Assembly: GCA_947495685.1 (NCBI GenBank)
Contig: CANLZY010000017.1
Span: forward strand, 1 to 64,000
Direction: 5' to 3'
Source of the DNA: an uncultured Tropicimonas sp.
GTDB lineage: Bacteria; Pseudomonadota; Alphaproteobacteria; Rhodobacterales; Rhodobacteraceae
Length of the DNA stretch: 64,000 nucleotides
A program made the translations under genes and the position numbers. Below, in pieces: positions 17,895 to 27,609 of the stretch. The notes under the pieces are model-generated. The model ran no database searches and was not told the origin of the DNA. It saw nothing but the letters and a program-made list of their open reading frames with translations. Positions within the stretch are counted from its first letter, which is position 1, and each line of letters starts with the position of its first letter.

Positions 17895-19211
17895 TCAGTA
17901 GTACCCGGCCTCACGCATCAGTTCGTCGACGCCTTCGGCAGCATCGTTCAGGGCCTCTTCGACCGTCTTGTCACCGACAATCGCTGCCTGAAGCTCCGGG
18001 AAGACGATGTTGGTGCTTTCGCCCCATTCCGGGATCGGCGGTACGGCAAACGCGTGCTTTGCACCTTCTGCAAACGCGGCGAGGGCTTCGGCGCGGAATG
18101 CGTCGTCCCCGTTCTGTGCGGCTTCGACGTTGGTCGCCCACACAGCCGTTCGTGTCGGCAACGACCCACCGGCCGACTCGGCCAGCTGGCTTTCCTCGCT
18201 GGTCAGGAACATGACGAGCGAAACTGCGGCGTCCTTGTTCTCGCAATCATCGGTGACCGAGAATCCGTGATGCCCCGACCAGCCCGTCCGAGCCGCCGAT
18301 CCCATGGGTTGCACCGCAACGCCGACGTTTCCGGCAGCCTTCGAGGATTCGGGATCGTTGAAGAACCCGGCCCAACCCGGCCAGTCGAGGTTCAGAGCGA
18401 TGGTTCCCGAGGCAAACCCTTGCCCAAGATCATCCCAGACATAGCTGGTGGTGCCTGCTGGCACGGCCTTGGCCTCGTACAGATCGACAAACCATTGCAG
18501 GGCGCGTTGTCCGGCCTCGGAATTGAAGATCGGCTTGTTGGTCTCGTCGATGTAGTTGCCACCCTCGGCCACGACCATCTCGTAGAAGCGTCCGACGATT
18601 GCCTCGTCCTTGCCCGCATATTGCGTGCCGTAGAAGTTCGGCGGATCGGCAAAGAAGATCGCCTGGTCCTTGACCTGGTCCCAGGTCTCGGGGACGGCCA
18701 GATCGTAGCCATATTCTTCCTTGAAGGCGGCGGATTTATCGGCGTCCTCGTAGTTGGACTTCAGGTAGTAGAGAACCGAAACGTCGAACTGGGCGCGCGG
18801 CAGCATCAGAAGCTCTCCGCCCACCGTCGACGCATTGATGTTCCCGGGAACGAATTCGGCCACCGTCTCGGCGGGCACAAACGCGTTCAGGTCGACGTAG
18901 AGCCCCTCGTATTGCGGGGCAAAGGACGAATGGTTGGAACCGACACACCACGATGTCGTTCCCGCAGCCATGTCCGACTTGATCTCGCGATCAATCTCGA
19001 AATGGCTCTTCTTGGATGAGATTTCGACCTTGCCGCCGGTCTCTGCCTCCCAGTCGGCGATCCGGGCATACAGCCCCTCGTATTGTTGTCCGCCGATCAG
19101 CTTTGCCTGAATCGTTACACCGTCAAATTCTCCGGCTGCCGATGCTCCGGCGCCAACACCAACAGCGGCGACGCTCGCCATCAGCATCCTGAATGCGCGT
19201 AAATCTTTCAT
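17895..19211 (-). CDS. Sugar ABC transporter substrate-binding protein (CUT1)
   Basis: 438 residues. A Sec signal peptide (MKDLRAFRMLMASVAAVGVGAGASAAG, cut near residue 26) sends it to the periplasm. The rest is a cluster-D two-lobe binding protein (EFDGVTIQAKLIGGQQYEGLY; Trp-rich lobe DWPGWAGFF). It is the first gene of the ten-gene operon, with a strong ribosome binding site (AGGGAGGACATC before ATG). It faces the IclR regulator across a 123-base divergent promoter region. It selects the sugar for the cluster, possibly a fucoside or oligosaccharide. Confidence 0.92.
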   Translation of the reverse strand: MKDLRAFRMLMASVAAVGVGAGASAAGEFDGVTIQAKLIGGQQYEGLYARIADWEAETGGKVEISSKKSHFEIDREIKSDMAAGTTSWCVGSNHSSFAPQYEGLYVDLNAFVPAETVAEFVPGNINASTVGGELLMLPRAQFDVSVLYYLKSNYEDADKSAAFKEEYGYDLAVPETWDQVKDQAIFFADPPNFYGTQYAGKDEAIVGRFYEMVVAEGGNYIDETNKPIFNSEAGQRALQWFVDLYEAKAVPAGTTSYVWDDLGQGFASGTIALNLDWPGWAGFFNDPESSKAAGNVGVAVQPMGSAARTGWSGHHGFSVTDDCENKDAAVSLVMFLTSEESQLAESAGGSLPTRTAVWATNVEAAQNGDDAFRAEALAAFAEGAKHAFAVPPIPEWGESTNIVFPELQAAIVGDKTVEEALNDAAEGVDELMREAGYY

Positions 19212-19334
19212 GATGTCCTCCCTGTGCGCGCCCTAGGTCTTCGAACTTTCGGCGCAACGCATTTATATACAAAACCGATATTCAAAAATAAATCAACCTT
19301 GACTTTAAATGCGACTTCGCCTGAATGTCCGAAC
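19212..19334. promoter_or_regulatory. Divergent promoter region between the ABC operon and the IclR gene
   Basis: 123 bases, clearly AT-richer than the surroundings (for example ATTTATATACAAAA at 19261-19274). A TTGACT at 19299-19304 could be a -35 box for the regulator gene. The AT-rich imperfect dyad TTTATATAC...AATAAA at 19262-19293 is a candidate IclR operator. The exact sites are not certain. Confidence 0.5.
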
Positions 19335-20144
19335 ATGATGGATCGGGACGAGACGAACGAGAAGTACAGGGCGCCGGCGCTCGAAAAAGGGCTGGATATC
19401 ATAGAGTTGCTGGCGGAAAGCGTGGACGGGCTTGCCCAGAAAAGCATCGCGCAGGCGCTGGATCGGTCGCAGAGCGAAATCTACAGGATGCTCTCGACGC
19501 TGGTTCGGCGCGGCTATGTTGTTCGCTCGTCAGAGGATGACCATTACTCGCTCAGTCTCAAGATTTTCGCCCTGGCCCAACGGCATCCCCCGATAGGACG
19601 TCTGCTCGATGTGGCGCCGGCAAGGATGCGGAATCTGTCGCGCCGTATGTGGCAATCGAGCCATCTGGTCACGGAGAGCAACGGCGACATCGTCGTTGTG
19701 GCATCCGTCGAATCCCCGGGAAACTGGGGGCTGGCCCTCAAGGTCGGCTCGGTGATCGGCCTTGGCAATACCGGCTCAGGCCGGGTCCTTGCCGCGTTTC
19801 GATCCGATGAAGAAATCGACGAGATGATCGGTCTCCATCGGCTTTCTGTTGGTGAACCACCGCTGGACCGGGACGAGTTCCGTGCACATATCCTGCGGAT
19901 TCGGGAAGTGGGATACGAACGCATGCCGTCCTCGACGACAGTCGGGGTGACCAACCTGTCCTTTCCGGTGCTCGATCAGGTCGGGCGCTCCATCGCGACA
20001 TTGAGCTGTCCGTTCCTGGAGCGGATCGATGCGCATGAGGTCCCGTCGATTGACGAAGTTCTGGAGATGCTCCGCACCCTGGCGCGCGAGCTGACGGACT
20101 TCTATTGCGGCACCACCGGCGTCGAGGGGGAACCGCGATCATGA
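19335..20144 (+). CDS. IclR-family transcriptional regulator of the sugar cluster
   Basis: 269 residues from the ATG at 19335 (MMDRDETNEK); a second ATG follows directly. The N-terminal winged helix-turn-helix spans residues of about 15-75 (ALEKGLDIIELLAE; AQALDRSQSEIYRMLSTLVRRGY). The C-terminal GAF-like effector domain runs from about 85. IclR proteins bind a pathway metabolite and repress or activate the divergent operon. The stop codon overlaps the start of the lactonase gene (ATGA), so regulator and enzyme are co-translated. It likely responds to a sugar acid made by the cluster. Confidence 0.9.
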   Translation: MMDRDETNEKYRAPALEKGLDIIELLAESVDGLAQKSIAQALDRSQSEIYRMLSTLVRRGYVVRSSEDDHYSLSLKIFALAQRHPPIGRLLDVAPARMRNLSRRMWQSSHLVTESNGDIVVVASVESPGNWGLALKVGSVIGLGNTGSGRVLAAFRSDEEIDEMIGLHRLSVGEPPLDRDEFRAHILRIREVGYERMPSSTTVGVTNLSFPVLDQVGRSIATLSCPFLERIDAHEVPSIDEVLEMLRTLARELTDFYCGTTGVEGEPRS

Positions 20145-20980
20145 TCGACACCCATCAGCATTTCTGGCGCCTTTCCCGCGGCGGCTACGACTGGATGCCA
20201 AAGGATCTGCCGGTCTTGTATCGCGACTACGAGCCGACCGACCTGGAACCTTTGCTGACTGCCTGCGGGGTGACCGGAACCATCGCTGTTCAGGCCGACG
20301 ACAACGAGGACGAGACCCGGTTCCTGCTGTCGCTGGCCGACGATCATCGCTGGCTCCTGGGCGTGGTCGGCTGGGTCGATCTGCAGAGCGAGATGGCACC
20401 AGCCCGGATCGAAACGCTTGCACGCCATCCCAAGTTCCTGGGAGTCAGGCCGATGATTCAGGACATCGACGACATCGACTGGATGCTGCGTCCGGAGTTG
20501 GCCCCCGGCCTCGCAATGCTTCGCGATCTGGATCTTACATTCGATGCCCTGATCCTTCAGAAACACCTGCCCAACCTGGCCCGGTTCCAGACCCTGTATC
20601 CTGATCTGCGAATTGTCATTGATCATTGTGCCAAGCCAGAATTCCAGCCCGGAAGGTTCGACGATTGGGCCGACGGCATGTCCCGCGCGGCGGCGTCCCC
20701 AAACACGTTCTGCAAGGTCTCGGGATTGCTCACGGAGGCCGGTCCCGGCGCGGGCTTGCTGGACGTCGCGCCATATATCGACCACGTAACAGAGGCATTC
20801 GGTCCGTCGAGACTGCTCTTTGGGAGCGATTGGCCAGTGCTGAACCTCGCCGGTGATTACGTTTCATGGCACGGGATGCTGAACCGCCATTTCGGGCAGG
20901 ATCCGGCGGTATTACGCAAGCAGATCGGCATCGCCGCAGCCTATGCGGCCTATCCGAGACTTCGACCAGCGGCGGCCTGA
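20141..20980 (+). CDS. Amidohydrolase-family lactonase, likely L-fucono-1,5-lactonase
   Basis: 279 residues from the ATG at 20141, which overlaps the IclR stop. TIM-barrel amidohydrolase of the L-fuconolactonase group: H5 and H7 in THQHFW, H162 in VIDHCAKP, D230 in FGSDWPV. The family hydrolyses sugar-acid lactones, often without needing a tightly bound metal. It would open the lactone made by the aldo/keto reductase at 9647-10630 and supply the dehydratase. It closes the catalytic set of the cluster even though it lies on the opposite strand. Confidence 0.85.
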   Translation: MIDTHQHFWRLSRGGYDWMPKDLPVLYRDYEPTDLEPLLTACGVTGTIAVQADDNEDETRFLLSLADDHRWLLGVVGWVDLQSEMAPARIETLARHPKFLGVRPMIQDIDDIDWMLRPELAPGLAMLRDLDLTFDALILQKHLPNLARFQTLYPDLRIVIDHCAKPEFQPGRFDDWADGMSRAAASPNTFCKVSGLLTEAGPGAGLLDVAPYIDHVTEAFGPSRLLFGSDWPVLNLAGDYVSWHGMLNRHFGQDPAVLRKQIGIAAAYAAYPRLRPAAA

Positions 20981-21048
20981 TGCGGAGTGCGGAGCCGATC
21001 TTTCGGACTCCCCTTTCTGCATGACAGAGCTGGCCCGGCGAACCGGGG

Positions 21049-24000
21049 TCAAACGAATTCGAACGACAGGTCGCGATTGAGGTCGAAGCTGGAGAAGCCG
21101 ATGCCCGACAACACGATCGTGGTATCGTCGAAGGTGACCTTCGATTCCTGGCTGGTGCCTGTCAGTTGCGCGGTCGCCGATCCGACAGCAATGACCACGA
21201 TGGTGTCGATTCCCGGCTGGAAATCACGGATGGTATCGGTGCCATCGTCGACGCCAAAGCGGAACTCGTCCGCGCCGTCGCCGCCAATGAGTATGTCGTT
21301 CCCCGTACCGCCGATGATGGTGTCATCCTGGTCTCCGCCGTTGATCGTGTCCTTCCCGGCATTGCCCAGCAAGCGGTCCTTCCCACCGCCTCCGGAAATG
21401 TCATCGTCACCGGTGCCGCCGCGGATCGTGTCGTTGCCCGCACCACCGATCAAGGTATCGTTGCCGCCAAGCCCGTCGATCTCGTCCGGACCGGCCGTAC
21501 CTGTAATCGTGTCATCGCCGTTGGTGGGGCGAAAGCCACCCCCCAGGGAGATCGTGATCCCGGCGAAGTCATCCTCCTTGATGACGCCATTTCCGGGAGT
21601 GCTGTCGGGATCCTTTTCGCCGACGGAAACGACTTCGGCCGTGATCCGGGCATCGCCCTTGCCCTCCAGTGCCAGGGTGAGATCGCGACCCAGTGCATCG
21701 CGCAGGTTACCCAGCGACCAAATCCCGGTGCTGGCGTCAAACGCACCCTGAACCGTGCTCCACGAGTCGACCGTGACCCCCTTTGGAAGCGAGACAGCGA
21801 TTTCGACATTGGAGGCGACACCCGGCCCGGCATTGTCGACTGTCACCGTCGCCTGTGCCCGGTCGGAGGCATCCGGTCCGGCGTCGGTCAGCTTGACGCT
21901 CAGATCCGCCTTCTCGGGGAGCGACCCGACGGAGTTGAAGCCCTGCAGGATCTCGTTGTTCGTCGGGTTGATATCCTTCTTGGCCGTTGCCACGATGTGA
22001 GAGATCACGCCCCCCGCCAAGGCTGTTGTTCCGCTGACGGTGTAGGTGCGCTTGGCGCCCGGAGCCAATGTGCCCACGGCAATCTCGAGCGCCTGCGCAT
22101 TGAGGGTGGTTCCGCTGCGGTTTGCGGCCAGATTGCTTGCTCCCGTCACGGTGTCGGTCAGTTTCACATTCTTCGCTTGCAGGTCGCCGAGGTTCTTGAC
22201 CACGACATCGTAGCTGAAGTCTTTCCCGACCACGCCCTTCGAAGGAAGATCCTTGGTCCAGATCCGAAGGTCCGGACCCAGATACACCTTTGGCGCCACG
22301 ATGACTGTCTCGCTGGCAAGATCGTTGGTGCGTCCGAAATCGTAGGTTTCCGTCAGCACCACCCCATCAAGGGTGATTGGTCCGGCCTTCTTCGTGCCCG
22401 GCATCTTCAGCGCCAGATCGATTTCAGAGACCGATTTGCCAGGCACGTCGCCGACCTTCAGCGTCAGGGTGCCGTCCTTCAGCTTGTGCGGAACAGACGC
22501 CGAGGAAAACGTCGTTCCGTCGGGCAGGTCGAACTGAACAGACGCGTCGCTGGCCAGACCGGCCTTCAAGTTGCGCACGGTAATATCGTACTTGGCGACC
22601 TTGAACGGCAGCACCTCGTCCTGCCTGGCGTCGATCTTCAACGCCAGATCGGTTTGCGATCCGACCTTGAGTTTCTTACCGGCCCGAACGACCTCGGGGG
22701 CGTTGTTGCCGTCATCGATGATGGCATAGACACCGTAGGTTCCGGGGGCGACACCGACCGTATCCCAGAAGAACGTGCTCTTCCCATCCATTTCCCGCGC
22801 GGTGCCGATCAGAGTGCCGTCCAGCGTGGAAAGGTCGTCGTCATACCAGAAGGTGATATTGGCCCGGGAGTCGCTGTCAAAGGCCTTGTAGAGGATTTTG
22901 ACATCGCCTTTCACCTTCTCAAGCTTGGTGCCGCGGAAGGACAATTCCGGTGCCGGTGTGCTGCCCATGCCCTGATAGGTGACGTTGCCCAGTCCGGCCT
23001 CCTTGACCATCACCACATCCCAGACCCCGGCATCCGGTTGCGCGATGACGACGGCCCGACGGGTCGCCGTCGTCAACTCGTCGACGATGGCGATCCCTTC
23101 CTTGGCGAACCCCTTTTCAAAGATCTGCCGGCCATCCGGGGCGATCACCTTGAGCTTGCGACCGGGGGCTGCGTTCTCCCATTCGGCCGAGACCATCAGG
23201 TAATCGCGACCGTCCTTCACCTGCCAGGATCCGGTCTGAGGAATGTTGCCGGCGCCGATCCGTTCCATCTTCCCGTCGAAGCCGATCCGCATGCCAAGGG
23301 TCACGTCGATATCCGCAGCGATCAGATCCGGCATCGGCACGGTGAAGGTCGACCAGCCTGCGATGTAGTCATTCTTGAAATTGTCGTCGTTGGTGAACTT
23401 GAACTGGTAGTTGCCGCCGGCCAATCGGGTGCCGCCGATCCCCGGGACAAAGTTCGGGATGGCGATGGCGGCGCTGTCGGAGGCGCTGAAGTTGAATTTG
23501 GAATCGAACAGGAAATCGGACTTGGCGGTGAAGAAGCCATCCATCACATTCGTGGTGCCCTTGAAGGTCAGCTCACCCTTGCTCCAGTCCAGCCGCATCG
23601 TGCCGACCTGGTTCGCCACGGCGAAAGTTCCCAGATCCTTGCCAAATCCCTTGAACTCCGCTGTCAGCAGCTTGTTGTCCATCTTGCCTTCGATGAACTT
23701 GGAGCTGACCGTGATATCCAGATCGGAGCGTACAAGGGAGGTTCCCTTGATCTGCGGGCCAAGCGTTGCGCCGCCCGTCCCGGTCAATTCGATCTTGCGC
23801 CAGTCCAGGTCGGCGAAGTTCGCGATGGCACCGCCAATGGATTGCCAGAAAAAGACCGGGTAGGCAGGTATCGGCTTGTTGATGTTGTCGATGACGAAGC
23901 CGATCTTTTCGAGTTGCAGCGGGTTGTAACTGACCTCGAAACTGGGCTTGACGGAAATGCCTTCGTTGCCGAACTTCACGCCGAAGGGGGTCCCGAAAAC

Positions 24001-25086
24001 GGCGCTGCCACCAACCTTGTCCGCCTTCGTGTCGACCTTGATCTCGATTTCGGACAACGACCAGAGGCCCATGTTGATCTCGGTTTCGACCTTCAGCGTG
24101 CCGACGACATCCACGTCCCGGTCGCTCTTGACCTCGATGTAGTTGGGGCCGGACAGGTCCGCCGTGATCTTCTTCAACGCGCCGGAACCGCCAAAGAAGT
24201 CGTCCATGACAATCTTGGAGCGGAACAGGATCGAGTCCGAGGCTCCGCGATACGTCAGGGAGATGTGGCTGGCGTTCACCTTCACCAGATTGCCCATGGT
24301 GAATTCCACGTCCGCGTTCAGGTTCAGCTTGCCGCCAAACGCAAACCGTGCGCCGTTCTGGTCGATGATGAGCGCGTCATCTCCGACCTTCACCGTATCC
24401 ACAAACAGGCCCGATGCCTCGTCGGGCAGCTTGAAGGTCGCATCAAAGGCCAACTTGTCGGACAGCATTGTCATGCCCTTGAAATCGACATCCAGGTCGG
24501 CCAGCTTGAAGTTGCCCTTGCGCACATTGGAGAGTTTCGCCTCACCGCTGGTGGCGCTGAAATCCATCTTGCCGCTGAACAGAGACTCGGCGACGCCGCC
24601 GATCACCGCATAATAGGTGCCGCCCGTTGTCGTGGCCTTGTTGCGGTCGTGCTCGCCCTTTGCGCCCTCGATCCGCAACATCGGATCGGTCCCGTTGCGG
24701 TGGCCCAGCAGGAAGGTGCCGGCGGCCGTGCACATCTCCTTCGTCTTGTCGAACTTGAAGGTGTCGCCCACGACCTCGAAATTGTAGGTCTTCAACTCCG
24801 GGCAGCTTTCGACGGTGACGCCGTAGTTCCAGGCCGTTCCCGAGTCATTGGTCGCCAGCAGCACTTGCAGGCTGTCGCTCTTGCCCGGCGGCAGTTGCAA
24901 GGTCCCGGTGGCCGAGCCCCCGGTGAATCCGGTGTCGAACAGCGTGCGACCATCGTAGCGGATGATGAACCGGTCCGGGATCGTGTAGTGTTCGTATCGG
25001 TAGGTGATCGTCCCACCTTCGGAACTGCCAAGCTTCAGAAGCTTCGAACTGCCTTCGAATCCACCACTATCTTGTACCGAAATCAT
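21049..25086 (-). CDS. Large RTX (hemolysin-type calcium-binding) secreted protein with DUF11-like domains
   Basis: 1345 residues from the ATG at 25086, chosen because GGGGGAGG lies six bases upstream; the frame is open to a TTG at 25233 without such a site. There is no Sec signal, as expected for type I secretion. The N-terminal ~850 residues are beta-rich and unrecognised. Two DUF11-like/CARDB-like beta-sandwich modules follow (VGKDFSYDVVVKNLGD near 950; RAQATVTVDNAGPGVASNV near 1075). The last part has about ten GGxGxDxLx nonapeptides (residues of about 1195-1285), which bind calcium outside the cell, and the C-terminal secretion signal. No type I secretion genes are nearby. Function probably adhesion or surface layer, but this is a guess. 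Confidence 0.82.
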   Translation of the reverse strand: MISVQDSGGFEGSSKLLKLGSSEGGTITYRYEHYTIPDRFIIRYDGRTLFDTGFTGGSATGTLQLPPGKSDSLQVLLATNDSGTAWNYGVTVESCPELKTYNFEVVGDTFKFDKTKEMCTAAGTFLLGHRNGTDPMLRIEGAKGEHDRNKATTTGGTYYAVIGGVAESLFSGKMDFSATSGEAKLSNVRKGNFKLADLDVDFKGMTMLSDKLAFDATFKLPDEASGLFVDTVKVGDDALIIDQNGARFAFGGKLNLNADVEFTMGNLVKVNASHISLTYRGASDSILFRSKIVMDDFFGGSGALKKITADLSGPNYIEVKSDRDVDVVGTLKVETEINMGLWSLSEIEIKVDTKADKVGGSAVFGTPFGVKFGNEGISVKPSFEVSYNPLQLEKIGFVIDNINKPIPAYPVFFWQSIGGAIANFADLDWRKIELTGTGGATLGPQIKGTSLVRSDLDITVSSKFIEGKMDNKLLTAEFKGFGKDLGTFAVANQVGTMRLDWSKGELTFKGTTNVMDGFFTAKSDFLFDSKFNFSASDSAAIAIPNFVPGIGGTRLAGGNYQFKFTNDDNFKNDYIAGWSTFTVPMPDLIAADIDVTLGMRIGFDGKMERIGAGNIPQTGSWQVKDGRDYLMVSAEWENAAPGRKLKVIAPDGRQIFEKGFAKEGIAIVDELTTATRRAVVIAQPDAGVWDVVMVKEAGLGNVTYQGMGSTPAPELSFRGTKLEKVKGDVKILYKAFDSDSRANITFWYDDDLSTLDGTLIGTAREMDGKSTFFWDTVGVAPGTYGVYAIIDDGNNAPEVVRAGKKLKVGSQTDLALKIDARQDEVLPFKVAKYDITVRNLKAGLASDASVQFDLPDGTTFSSASVPHKLKDGTLTLKVGDVPGKSVSEIDLALKMPGTKKAGPITLDGVVLTETYDFGRTNDLASETVIVAPKVYLGPDLRIWTKDLPSKGVVGKDFSYDVVVKNLGDLQAKNVKLTDTVTGASNLAANRSGTTLNAQALEIAVGTLAPGAKRTYTVSGTTALAGGVISHIVATAKKDINPTNNEILQGFNSVGSLPEKADLSVKLTDAGPDASDRAQATVTVDNAGPGVASNVEIAVSLPKGVTVDSWSTVQGAFDASTGIWSLGNLRDALGRDLTLALEGKGDARITAEVVSVGEKDPDSTPGNGVIKEDDFAGITISLGGGFRPTNGDDTITGTAGPDEIDGLGGNDTLIGGAGNDTIRGGTGDDDISGGGGKDRLLGNAGKDTINGGDQDDTIIGGTGNDILIGGDGADEFRFGVDDGTDTIRDFQPGIDTIVVIAVGSATAQLTGTSQESKVTFDDTTIVLSGIGFSSFDLNRDLSFEFV

Positions 25087-25723
25087 GACCTGCCTCCCCC
25101 GCTGCCATCCGACATGTATAGAAATGCCTTGGGCGCGATCTCGGCTGCCTTCAGGCGTGCAGACTCCCCCCGCGCCTCTCCCGATGGTTAATAATACCAC
25201 GGCAATGGCCAAACGGGCCTTGAGTGAGATCAAGGTGGCCGTCGGTGAGGGCGCTCAGGCTGGCCCACGACTTCCCGGTTACGTCGCGTGGTTGGGGGCC
25301 CGCCGAAGAACCTGCATTCCGCCTCAGGCAGAGTGGTCGAATATCGTTTCGACGATGGGGGAGAGCGGGAAGGGACCGGTGGTCATTGGGCACTCACGCG
25401 GGAACAAATGTCCTTCAGGGTGCTTCAGGCGATCAAGATGTCGGCTCTTTTTCCCGGCGTCCGGCCTGCGGCTGTACTGCACCATGCCCCAGACCCAAAT
25501 TCCCGAGGCTCGCACCGGAACAGTGGTTCACCCACGATTGCACCAGGGGACCCGACGTTCCAACCGATCCGAGCGCTTGAGGCAACTGCCCGCCCCTTCG
25601 CACCACGACAGCTTTCAACCTCTGCATTTCCGGTTTCGCTACAAATCTCACCCATGTTGTGTTGTTATCCTTGGAGGGATCGGGCTAGGAAGCTACGATT
25701 CATGAAGGAATGGTGACATCTCA
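25087..25723. other. Divergent intergenic region, RTX gene / psd
   Basis: 637 bases without a convincing gene. It contains the strong ribosome binding site of the RTX gene and must hold promoters for both sides. Frames across it have no family signal. Confidence 0.45.
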
Positions 25724-26416
25724 ATGAAAATGCGCGACACGTTCCTAAAGCCGATGCATCCAGAAGGGCGCAAGTTCGTCGCCATCTTTGCTGCATTGAC
25801 CGCAGTCTTGTTCCTGATTTCCTCTTTCCTGGGGTGGATCGGGGTTGTTCTGACAATCTGGTGTTACTACTTCTTCCGCGATCCAGTGCGCGCGACGCCG
25901 ACCCGCGATGGCTTGATCGTCAGCCCCGCAGACGGTGTCGTCTCTCTCATCGAGAAGGCCGTGCCACCGGCAGAGCTTGGCATGCCGGACGAGGCGTTGA
26001 CCCGCGTCAGCGTCTTCATGAGTGTCTTCAACTGCCATGTGAACCGCGCCCCGATTGCCGGGCGCATTGCCGCGATCGCCTACCGACCGGGCAAGTTCTT
26101 CAATGCATCCCTGGACAAGGCCAGTGCCGACAACGAGCGCAACAGCCTGTGCATCGAGATGGCGGATGGTCGACAGGTTGCGGTGGTCCAGATCGCGGGT
26201 TTGGTTGCACGGCGGATTGTCTGTTTTTCCTTTGTGGATGAACAGCTGCAGACCGGCGAGCGGTTTGGCCTGATACGCTTTGGGTCGCGATTGGACGTGT
26301 ATTTGCCGGACGGCGTTCAGCCCATGGTCAGCCTTGGGCAAACCATGGTCGCCGGGGAAACGGTTCTTGCCGATCTGACCTCGACAGAGCCTGCACGTTC
26401 AGCCCGGACAGATTGA
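25724..26416 (+). CDS. psd: Phosphatidylserine decarboxylase (short form)
   Basis: 230 residues, the length of the compact alphaproteobacterial form. One or two membrane helices lie at residues of about 18-50. The pro-enzyme cuts itself within RFGS, leaving a pyruvoyl group on S188 ([13 protein letters not shown]). Other family features are the SPADG motif (67-71) and the catalytic His in NCHVNRAP. It makes phosphatidylethanolamine at the inner membrane. pssA starts three bases after its stop, so the two steps from CDP-diacylglycerol to PE form one operon. Confidence 0.95.
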   Translation: MKMRDTFLKPMHPEGRKFVAIFAALTAVLFLISSFLGWIGVVLTIWCYYFFRDPVRATPTRDGLIVSPADGVVSLIEKAVPPAELGMPDEALTRVSVFMSVFNCHVNRAPIAGRIAAIAYRPGKFFNASLDKASADNERNSLCIEMADGRQVAVVQIAGLVARRIVCFSFVDEQLQTGERFGLIRFGSRLDVYLPDGVQPMVSLGQTMVAGETVLADLTSTEPARSARTD

Positions 26417-26419
26417 GCG

Positions 26420-27172
26420 ATGCCAGAGCCGTCAACCGACAAGAAGCCACAGGTCCCCGTCTTTCAGCTCCTGCCAAACCTGCTGACCATCGTGGCCATT
26501 TGCGCGGGTCTCACGGCGATCCGGTTTGGCTACGAGGGGAACTATGAAATGGCTGTCCGCCTCATCCTGGCGGCCTGCATTCTGGATGGCCTGGATGGTC
26601 GGCTGGCGCGCATGATGAACGCCGCCTCGCCAATTGGTGCAGAACTCGACTCGCTGGCGGATTTCCTGAATTTCGGGGTGGCACCCGTGCTCATTCTGCA
26701 CAGCTGGACCCTCCAGGAGTTCCGCGGAGCCGGCTGGATGGCCGTTCTGTGCTATTCCATTTGCGCCGTCTTGCGGCTGGCGCGTTTCAATGTCAGCAGC
26801 CGCCTCGAAGCCGAAGGGCACGCACCTGACTTTTTCGTCGGCGTCCCCGCTCCGGCGGGCGCGCTGCTTGTGATGTTGCCAATGGTTCTTTCGTTTGCGG
26901 TTTCGGATCTTCCGTTGACGTCGCCTGCAATCGTCGCGGTCTATGTCTGCATCGTGGGATTGTTGATGATCAGTCGTATTCCAACGTATTCCTTCAAGAA
27001 TCTCTCGATTGATCGCCGGAACACAAAGTTTGTTCTGCTGGGCGCCGTGCTTTTGGCGGCCGCTCTTCTGACCTACCTTTGGGCGACCCTTGCGCTCCTG
27101 ACATTTTTCTATGTCGGGTGCCTCGTTTGGGCGTTTGTTACTGAACGGTATTCCCAGAAGCCGGGTCGATAA
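26420..27172 (+). CDS. pssA: CDP-diacylglycerol-serine O-phosphatidyltransferase
   Basis: 250 residues, integral membrane enzyme with about seven helices. The CDP-alcohol phosphotransferase motif DG-x2-AR-x8-G-x3-D-x3-D is visible as DGLDGRLARMMNAASPIG followed by AELDSLAD. It makes phosphatidylserine from CDP-diacylglycerol and serine, which the product of the gene just upstream decarboxylates. This is the type II (membrane, Bacillus-like) enzyme common in alphaproteobacteria. Confidence 0.95.
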   Translation: MPEPSTDKKPQVPVFQLLPNLLTIVAICAGLTAIRFGYEGNYEMAVRLILAACILDGLDGRLARMMNAASPIGAELDSLADFLNFGVAPVLILHSWTLQEFRGAGWMAVLCYSICAVLRLARFNVSSRLEAEGHAPDFFVGVPAPAGALLVMLPMVLSFAVSDLPLTSPAIVAVYVCIVGLLMISRIPTYSFKNLSIDRRNTKFVLLGAVLLAAALLTYLWATLALLTFFYVGCLVWAFVTERYSQKPGR

Positions 27173-27609
27173 AACCACCGGGGCGATGCAACAACGCGAC
27201 TTGGCCCGGACACGGGCCGTCGGGCACCCGATGCCAACTCGGACCACCGACCCAGTCTCCTAGGCGTTCAGGTCGACGCATTGGGATTTCAGGGATCTCC
27301 AGAGCGTCCCGATACAGTTGTTGTGCCTTGGCTCAGTTGTCTCCGGTTCCAGGCGCGCGAGTTTCGGTTGGGTCCAGCGCTCGAAACACTCATCATCCCG
27401 CCTACGAGCAGCCAGGTCTGCAACGCGATGGTCAGCGTGGTGTGGCACCATTCCCGCGCATGCGGGTTCGAGGCGGCGTCGCCTGCCTCTGCGTGTGGGA
27501 CGGAGCTCGGAGCTGGGGAGTGGGGAGGGCTTGCTACACGGTAGCGGCCATTGGGGTCCGGAGCGGCGAGGGCCGCTCCGGACTTGACGTCAGGCGAAGC
27601 CTGCGCGTG
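27173..27609. other. Gap with decayed sequence after pssA
   Basis: 437 bases between convergent genes. No intact gene. It contains a GGCCCG-GACA-CGGGCC hairpin near 27200 and the possible transposase vestige described separately. Confidence 0.4.
27260..27322 (-). pseudogene. Possible vestige of an IS3-type transposase
   Basis: About twenty minus-strand residues, including IGTLWRSLKSQCVDLNA, resemble the FVERLWRSLKYExVYLxA block near the end of IS3-group transposases. Upstream residues do not match, and there are no visible terminal repeats. If real it is a short, heavily decayed remnant. Confidence 0.25.

Noticed and set aside
21166-25191. A 1341-residue open frame on the plus strand, antisense to the large RTX gene
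   Set aside because: It is the mirror of a GC-rich gene with strong domain content on the minus strand. Its sequence has no family signal and no ribosome binding site.
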